A stretch of 13,814 nt of DNA from Gammaproteobacteria bacterium (GTDB taxonomy: Bacteria; Pseudomonadota; Gammaproteobacteria; GRL18), in the NCBI GenBank assembly GCA_024511395.1, contig JANELJ010000011.1:2130-15943 (forward strand), written 5' to 3'. The translations under genes and the position numbers were made by a program. Below the pieces are notes generated by a model. That model did no database searches. It saw only the letters and a list, made by a program, of their open reading frames with translations, and was not told where the DNA came from. This document shows, piece after piece, positions 9,811 through 13,814 of the stretch (position 1 is the first letter of the stretch; each line of letters starts with the position of its first letter).

Positions 9811-9858
9811 TGCACCACAAAGGATGCCAAAATACAGACATTGAACCATAACAGTGCA
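9811..9858. promoter_or_regulatory. NtrC-like binding sites upstream of glnA
   Basis: On minus, TGCACTGTTATGGTTCA (9858-9842) matches the 17-bp NtrC consensus at all but two positions. A second strong half-site, TGCACCA on plus (9811-9817, TGGTGCA on minus), follows 24 bp nearer to glnA. The pair sits about 100-145 bp before the glnA ATG and fits nitrogen control of glnA. The main site lies almost against the stop of the upstream transporter gene. Confidence 0.5.
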
Positions 9859-9859
9859 T

Positions 9860-11029
9860 TTAACGGTAAAGTACTTCTACTTTGTTGATATAGTCCAGTG
9901 TTTTTACTGAATCTACAAACTGCTGTCTTAACTGACCAGCATTTACATTACCGGATAATATTGATAGTGGCAGTATTATTTGAACACTTACCTTACCATC
10001 AAGATAATGTAGTGTCACTTCTTCTATTGATTTTGACTGCTCAATATCTGCCCAACACTGATCCAGGTCAGTCAATATATCTTTTCTCAGCGGCAAATCT
10101 GAACAACTGGATTGTTCTTCATCATTTTCCGGATCAATATGCACCAGCACCTGAGCAATATCCGGAAACTGCCGTGTTAGTTCTTTGCTGACTTCATCAC
10201 TGATGCGATGACCTTCAGAAACACTCAGATTCGGTGCCACTTCCACATGGACATCGAGCAGAGCTTCCGCTCCCATTTGCCGGGTTCTCAGCATATGCAT
10301 CTGAGAAACACCGGGTATGGCGGATATATGTCGGCTTATGGACTGCACCTTGTCCGGATCCAGTCCCTTATCCACCAGCTCTTCAATACTTTCCTTCGCA
10401 ATATCCCAGCCAATTTTAGCTATCATCATGGATACTATCACCGCAGCGGCCGCATCCAGATAGGGCAGACCTGCAATACTGCCGGCAATACCGATTAATA
10501 CTACAATCGACGATATAGCATCACTACGATGGTGCCAAGCATTGGCTTTGAGTAGCGAAGAATTTAAACGATTCGCATAAACCAGTGTATAACAGTACAG
10601 GGCTTCTTTGGAAAGCACCGATAGCAGAGCCACCCAGATGGTCATAGTTTCTGGTACCGGAATATCGCCTGAAGCCAGCCGGTTAGTGGCATCAATAATA
10701 ATACCAATGCCCACCGTAATTAATACGCCACCCAGAACGGCAGCAAAGGCCGTTTCAATACGTGCGTGTCCATAAGGATGATCTTCATCCGGCAGTTGAT
10801 TACCCTGCCGGGCTGCCCAGACAACCAAGCCGTCACTAAGCAAATCCGAAAATGAATGAATACCGTCCACAACCAGAGCATGGGAATGCCCGATAAGACC
10901 AATGATTATTTTAAAGATGGCCAGGACAAAATTAACAATGGCACCAATAATAGTAACTTTACTGGTCAGGCGATAGCGTTCATCGGCCTTATTTGACAGC
11001 GTATCAGTTTGCTCATTGGTTTCAGACAT
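9860..11029 (-). CDS. cation diffusion facilitator (CDF) family metal efflux protein
   Basis: CDF proteins are inner-membrane dimers that export divalent metals (Zn, Fe, Mn, Cd) against protons. Six hydrophobic segments occur between about 24 and 205. The metal site is readable as HxxxD in helix 2 (VDGIHSFSD, H58/D62) and HxxxD in helix 5 (HHRSD, H166/D170); DHPYGHARIE (83-92) is the usual conserved loop. E. coli FieF has DxxxD in helix 2, so the His here suggests a zinc-selective site, by family knowledge only. The C-terminal cytoplasmic domain (about 210-300) is followed by an extra segment with a second alpha-beta-like stretch (about 310-389: DQCWADIEQSKSIEEVTLHYLDGKVSVQIILP), making the 389-residue protein longer than FieF (300). 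Promoter candidate at 11056-11084. Exact metal unknown. Confidence 0.92.
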   Translation of the reverse strand: MSETNEQTDTLSNKADERYRLTSKVTIIGAIVNFVLAIFKIIIGLIGHSHALVVDGIHSFSDLLSDGLVVWAARQGNQLPDEDHPYGHARIETAFAAVLGGVLITVGIGIIIDATNRLASGDIPVPETMTIWVALLSVLSKEALYCYTLVYANRLNSSLLKANAWHHRSDAISSIVVLIGIAGSIAGLPYLDAAAAVIVSMMIAKIGWDIAKESIEELVDKGLDPDKVQSISRHISAIPGVSQMHMLRTRQMGAEALLDVHVEVAPNLSVSEGHRISDEVSKELTRQFPDIAQVLVHIDPENDEEQSSCSDLPLRKDILTDLDQCWADIEQSKSIEEVTLHYLDGKVSVQIILPLSILSGNVNAGQLRQQFVDSVKTLDYINKVEVLYR

Positions 11030-11055
11030 ATTACTTAATCTAAATTAAAAATGGA

Positions 11056-11084
11056 ATTTTACGTTGAAACGCTAAAAAAGCCAA
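11056..11084 (-). promoter_or_regulatory. promoter of the CDF transporter gene
   Basis: On minus, TTGGCT (11084-11079), a 17-bp spacer and TAAAAT (11061-11056) form a good sigma-70-like promoter close to the ATG at 11029. The leader would be only about 20 nt, with a weak ribosome binding site. Confidence 0.5.
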
Positions 11085-11330
11085 TTTTTTAAACTTTATA
11101 AAAATCTCACCTAGCTTCAGCCAGTAAATTGTTACAGAGCAGTTCAGGTTCTTAGTACACCTGAATAATATTTCTATAAAAAAGCAAAATTTATACCATA
11201 TTTTATAGATTACTGAATTTGAATTGTTTTTAGAGGTGTAGCAGGGGAGTTTTGCAGGGCTAACTATTACTTATAGAATATTACAGGCTTTTTTGCACCG
11301 AACTGGAACTAAAATCAGGGCCAAAAACAA
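11085..11330. other. AT-rich intergenic region without a gene
   Basis: No convincing coding frame is present between the CDF promoter and the terminator of the sulfur-globule-like gene. The only structure noticed is a 7-bp inverted repeat TTCAGGT / ACCTGAA (11143-11149 and 11159-11165, 9-base loop), without a T-tract, possibly an operator upstream of the transporter. Confidence 0.5.
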
Positions 11331-11368
11331 AAAACCCCGTTCTGATTAAGTTCAGAACGGGGTTTTTT
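11331..11368 (-). terminator. intrinsic terminator of the sulfur-globule-like gene
   Basis: An 11-bp perfect stem CCCCGTTCTGA / TCAGAACGGGG (11335-11345 and 11352-11362, 6-base loop) is flanked by A4 on the left and T6 on the right. On minus the hairpin runs into UUUU and lies 20 bp after the stop codon. It is also symmetric enough to work in the other direction. Confidence 0.9.
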
Positions 11369-11387
11369 AGCTGTTGCTACTATCGCT

Positions 11388-11813
11388 TTACTTGGCGGCA
11401 GGAGCAGCCTGAGGTGCTACAGGTACTGGATATGGACGTGGAGCATAACCATAACCACCATAACGATAAGGTTCGTTAGCATAAGTGTTATAGCCATCAA
11501 AACGGCTGTTCATATTGTTGTAGCCATTGTAGTTGCTATAACCATTACCATAAGCGGAACCACGGGTGTTACCTTTACCACGACCACGACCACGGGCTTT
11601 AATAGTGATTTCTACATCACCGTCCATGTCGCTGTCCATGCTACCATCACCCCAACCACTGCCATAGCCGTTGCCATATGCATTGTTGTTCCAGTTGTTC
11701 TGACCATAACCATTCAGGTTAGTATTGGAGTTGCTGTCATCTCCCCACCAAGCGTTTGCAGTCATAGATACAACAGAAGTTGCAATAGCAGCAGCAATAA
11801 TTAATTTTTTCAT
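11388..11813 (-). CDS. probable sulfur globule protein (secreted Gly/Asn/Tyr-rich protein)
   Basis: Sulfur globule proteins coat the stored sulfur of sulfur-oxidising bacteria in a periplasmic compartment. This 141-residue protein has a clear signal peptide (MKKLIIAAAIATSVVSMTANA, cleavage before WW at 22-23) and a mature chain dominated by Gly, Asn and Tyr, with no Cys, as in the CV1/CV2-type envelope proteins. Repeats of AYGNGY occur at 45-50 and 87-92. Unusual features are an acidic DSDMDGDVE loop (60-68) resembling the start of an EF-hand, a basic RGRGRGKG patch (74-81) and a Pro-rich tail (PRPYPVPVAPQAAP). GGAGAG precedes the ATG by 7 bases. It is a single-gene unit with promoter and strong terminator. 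Assignment rests on composition and signal peptide; another structural glycine-rich secreted protein is possible. Confidence 0.62.
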   Translation of the reverse strand: MKKLIIAAAIATSVVSMTANAWWGDDSNSNTNLNGYGQNNWNNNAYGNGYGSGWGDGSMDSDMDGDVEITIKARGRGRGKGNTRGSAYGNGYSNYNGYNNMNSRFDGYNTYANEPYRYGGYGYAPRPYPVPVAPQAAPAAK

Positions 11814-11854
11814 TTTATACTCTCCAGTATTAGTTTAATCTTAAATTATTGATT

Positions 11855-11876
11855 CGGACAAAAAAACTCTTATCCG
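11855..11876 (-). promoter_or_regulatory. hairpin in the leader of the sulfur-globule-like mRNA
   Basis: On minus, CGGAUAA pairs with UUGUCCG (one G-U) around a U-rich loop, about 42 bp before the start codon. It may stabilise the long leader or mask nothing in particular. Confidence 0.3.
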
Positions 11877-11925
11877 GTTAATGTGTTTCACGTTGATTTT
11901 ATTATTTTCCTTCAACTTGGCTACC

Positions 11926-11954
11926 AGTATATTAGATCTAATTAATATTAGCAA
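11926..11954 (-). promoter_or_regulatory. promoter of the sulfur-globule-like gene
   Basis: On minus, TTGCTA (11954-11949), exactly 17 bp, and TATACT (11931-11926) make a strong sigma-70-like promoter. The spacer holds the palindrome TAGATCTA (11933-11940). The leader would be about 105 nt, long for this genome region. Confidence 0.6.
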
Positions 11955-12011
11955 TAGTTAATATGAAATTTCTGGCATTTTTTTTATTTTAATGCCATTT
12001 CAGACTTTAAT

Positions 12012-12263
12012 TTATTGCTCATGATTAACCAGTACAGTAATAATAATCTCATTATCCTGCTCAACAATATCCAGAACCTCATGTCCATTAATTCGACACC
12101 ACGCAGGAATATCTGCTTTAGCACCGGGATCAGTACTGATCACCACGACTCTGTCGCCAGTGTTCAGTTTAACCACCGCATCCTGAACTCTAATTACCGG
12201 CAAGGGACACAATAATCGACGGGCATCGACATAATAGGGTTCTTTATGCTGATCGGCACTCAT
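12012..12263 (-). CDS. TusA/SirA-family sulfur carrier protein
   Basis: TusA-family proteins carry a persulfide on a conserved Cys and hand it on in tRNA thiolation, molybdenum cofactor or sulfur-oxidation pathways, in the cytoplasm. The 83-residue protein has the defining N-terminal motif VDARRLLCPLPVIRVQDAV with the acceptor C19 in CPxP, and the later GAKADIPAWCRINGHEVLDI segment. A second Cys at 56, in the place usually held by Ala or another residue, is uncommon and could be a resolving thiol. The ATG overlaps the stop of the upstream PP-loop gene (ATGA-type, 12260-12263), so both are made together and probably work together. It is not clearly the housekeeping TusA of mnm5s2U synthesis, hence no symbol is given. 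Confidence 0.88.
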   Translation of the reverse strand: MSADQHKEPYYVDARRLLCPLPVIRVQDAVVKLNTGDRVVVISTDPGAKADIPAWCRINGHEVLDIVEQDNEIIITVLVNHEQ

Positions 12264-13306
12264 ATCAGCCAGTCCTTATTGATATCATCAGGTAACATGG
12301 GGCAGATACTGTATTCCTGTTCCTCCCCTGTACTCTGGCGAATAACCAGTTTAACCTGCGGTTCATTTTTCCCCTGGCTATAGCGTGCCACCAGAGCCAG
12401 AGCCTGATCACGTTCCTCATCAGATTTAAATTCGCCGTCCACTACGCACAGGGCACCAGGATGGCTGGTGGGATAGACGGACATAAACTGGTTCTTATAG
12501 CCCTGCATAAAGCGGTTTTCACCTTCTTCACGACCAATAATCAATTTCAGATGGGGTGCCAGTCTAAAATGCCGCCCCATTTTGAGCATAATTATGTCAT
12601 CCAGCTCATAATCACGGCTGGGACGGTTGTGCCACATATCCTGTAATTTAATAGCATAATTTTCATCAGTGAGCATACAGCAGCCACCGGCGGGCTGGGC
12701 ATAATCTTTAAAACTGAACTTTGCTGCCAGAGCCATCTGTGGCTTGCGGGTACGGCCGCTGAAATCATACAGTTTTTCCCGATCCAGCCAGCCTTCACGT
12801 TCCGGCAGGGTTTCGGGTAATTGTTTTGCACTTAAGGGCCGTACTAAAAGATCATTACCGCCGGACTCTTTAGCCACCACCGGCATGGTTTCCCGGCGCT
12901 GTGACATAGGCCGCTGACCCACCACCTCACCGGTAATAATAAAGTCAAAATTATGTTCCTTAATCCACTGCACCGCTTTTTTAACCATAAAGGTTTTGCA
13001 GTCCAAGCAGGGATTGACATTTTTACCATAGCCGTGTGCCGGGTTAAGCAGAATATCCTTGTATTCTTCCACCACATCCACAATATGCAATTTAATACCC
13101 AGCTGTGCAGCCACCCACAGGGCATTATTACGCTTCTGCTTATCCTGGTGCTTTTTCCTGACCGCATGGGTATGACCTTCCACACAGAAACCGGTAAAGA
13201 AATTAATCCCCTCGACATGGATCCCCTGTTCCTGAATCACTTTTACCGCCAGCATGGAGTCCAGTCCACCGGATATCAGAGCTACGGCTTTACATTGCTG
13301 TTTCAT
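12260..13306 (-). CDS. PP-loop ATPase with CxxC and CC motifs, MnmA/ThiI-like tRNA thiolation-type enzyme
   Basis: The N-terminus has the adenylating PP-loop SGGLDSML (12-19) used by ThiI, MnmA, TtcA and related enzymes to activate a uridine or other acceptor for sulfur insertion. Further Cys are C41, NPCLDCK (C100/C103) and GGCC (C209/C210). A CxxC plus a distant Cys is the iron-sulfur ligand pattern of TtcA/TtuA-type enzymes, so a cluster is plausible. Also seen are ITGEVVGQRPMSQRRE (124-139) and a C-terminal region (about 225-285, LKMGRHFRLAPHLKLIIGREEGEN) like the NFACT-R/DUF814 fold seen in proteins annotated as thiouridylase-like. No THUMP or rhodanese domain is present. The downstream TusA-like protein is the obvious sulfur donor. 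Substrate unknown; tRNA is the best guess. Confidence 0.8.
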   Translation of the reverse strand: MKQQCKAVALISGGLDSMLAVKVIQEQGIHVEGINFFTGFCVEGHTHAVRKKHQDKQKRNNALWVAAQLGIKLHIVDVVEEYKDILLNPAHGYGKNVNPCLDCKTFMVKKAVQWIKEHNFDFIITGEVVGQRPMSQRRETMPVVAKESGGNDLLVRPLSAKQLPETLPEREGWLDREKLYDFSGRTRKPQMALAAKFSFKDYAQPAGGCCMLTDENYAIKLQDMWHNRPSRDYELDDIIMLKMGRHFRLAPHLKLIIGREEGENRFMQGYKNQFMSVYPTSHPGALCVVDGEFKSDEERDQALALVARYSQGKNEPQVKLVIRQSTGEEQEYSICPMLPDDINKDWLI

Positions 13307-13336
13307 CTCACTACTTCAACTTGCTTAAAAGCAGAG

Positions 13337-13342
13337 ATTATA
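13337..13342 (-). promoter_or_regulatory. -10 element of the PP-loop/tusA-like pair
   Basis: On minus, TATAAT (13342-13337) lies 30 bp ahead of the PP-loop ATG, directly after the U-tract of the preceding terminator. No good -35 hexamer is visible 16-18 bp upstream, so it may need an activator. Confidence 0.4.
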
Positions 13343-13343
13343 A

Positions 13344-13372
13344 CAAAAAAGTCGGCAATAAATCCCGACTAA
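13344..13372 (-). terminator. intrinsic terminator after the DUF302 gene
   Basis: On minus, AGTCGG and CCGACT (13370-13365 and 13355-13350) form a 6-bp stem with a 9-base loop, followed by T6 (13350-13345). It lies just past the DUF302 stop and isolates the PP-loop gene from upstream transcription. Confidence 0.65.
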
Positions 13373-13384
13373 TTTAATTAGTCT

Positions 13385-13654
13385 TTATTTGCTGGAACGC
13401 CTGGTAATCCCCCCGAAAAATAATTCTGTTTCCGTCATGGTTAAACCCACTTTTTTAGCCCCTTTAGTATGATTAACACGGGTAAAAATAGTCAGTCCTT
13501 TCTTTAACAGGATCTGCTCCAGTCGATCCAGAGTTTCGGGAACGCTGTAAGCACTGGGCTTAATAATTAAGCCATCTATACTTTGCGGCTGCGCCATAAC
13601 CAGTCTGCTTAAAGCCAGAATCAGGATAAAAAGTATTGCCTGTATCGGTTTCAT
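13385..13654 (-). pseudogene. truncated DUF302 protein, N-terminal half only
   Basis: DUF302 proteins are about 130-150 residue proteins, often exported and often found in sulfur oxidisers; the function is unknown. This frame gives 89 residues: a signal peptide (MKPIQAILFILILALSRLVMAQ) and the family's first half (SAYSVPETLDRLEQILLKKGLTIFTRVNHTKGAKKVGLTMTETELFF). There it runs into unrelated GGITRRSSK and stops. The break follows a run of six G in the coding strand. Removing one G restores a family-like FGGLPGVP segment, but that frame also stops 12 codons on, and only about 80 bp remain before the next gene. The C-terminal half is therefore absent. A short functional variant is possible but unlikely. 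A poorly spaced AGGA precedes the ATG. Confidence 0.65.
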
Positions 13655-13742
13655 TATTATTGAGTCCTTTTCATTTTAGTTATCGATATTTATTTAAGTT
13701 AACCTGAGATCTGGATAAGAACCCAGTCATTTACCTAAATAC

Positions 13743-13814
13743 AGAGAGTTTTCATATCACTCTCATCTATTCTGATTGTCGGCTTGTCTTTTTTATGACA
13801 ATAGGCAATCAGAG
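13743..13814. repeat. two inverted repeats at the right edge
   Basis: GAGAGT and ACTCTC form a 6-bp stem (about 13745-13764). Next, TCTGATTG (13771-13778) and CAATCAGA (13806-13813) are exact 8-bp inverted repeats, with a second inner pairing (TTGTC / GACAA) around a T-rich loop. The second could be the terminator or operator of a gene outside the window, or a mobile-element end. It cannot be resolved here. Confidence 0.4.

Noticed and set aside
11973..11997. TGGCATT/AATGCCA hairpin after the TusA-like gene as a terminator
   Set aside because: The T-run lies inside the loop and no U-tract follows on minus; kept as a plain inverted repeat of low value.
12844..13218. 124-codon minus frame overlapping the PP-loop gene
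   Set aside because: Alternate frame of the same strand, Trp/Arg/Ser-rich with no recognisable domain.
12953..13372. 139-codon open frame on plus across the PP-loop gene
   Set aside because: Antisense to a well-supported gene and running through its promoter and the DUF302 terminator; composition is that of a shadow frame.

Overview
The window looks like chromosomal DNA from a gammaproteobacterium of moderate GC content. The core genes (glnA-ntrB-ntrC, hemB, aroE, trhP/yegQ) have typical gammaproteobacterial sequences. The right-hand third holds a probable sulfur-globule protein, a TusA-family sulfur carrier and a PP-loop thiolation-type enzyme. This suggests a sulfur-oxidising lineage (Chromatiales/Thiotrichales-like); the lifestyle is inferred and the taxon cannot be fixed from sequence alone. 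Almost everything is on the minus strand; only the MlaC-like gene is on plus.

Left region (1-4670, minus). A run of genes reads trhP (tRNA U34 hydroxylation) > hemB (porphobilinogen synthase, Mg-type) > small two-helix membrane protein > aroE (shikimate dehydrogenase). A broken HD-GYP phosphodiesterase gene follows and runs off the left edge. It has several frameshifts, in-frame stops and a lost HD motif. Two small repeat-like hairpins lie in this part.

Middle (4453-9870). The trhP and mlaC-like genes diverge from a 240-bp region containing two operator-like palindromes. The orphan mlaC-like gene converges on ntrC with only 3 bp between stop codons. Then come the nitrogen-control genes ntrC, ntrB and glnA, all on minus. 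A strong intrinsic terminator separates glnA from ntrB. Between them are a close match to the NtrC binding site and a -24/-12 (sigma-54) promoter candidate about 140 bp downstream of it, so ntrBC probably autoregulates. A second NtrC-like site lies upstream of glnA.

Right region (9860-13814, minus). A CDF-family metal exporter is followed at higher coordinates by the sulfur-globule-like gene, with its own promoter and terminator. Next is a translationally coupled pair, a PP-loop ATPase with CxxC and CC motifs followed by a TusA-like carrier, and then a DUF302 gene cut to its N-terminal half. The PP-loop/TusA pair is the most interesting part: a candidate sulfur-relay module whose substrate cannot be read from the sequence.

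No tRNA, rRNA, CRISPR array, prophage or intact insertion sequence was seen.
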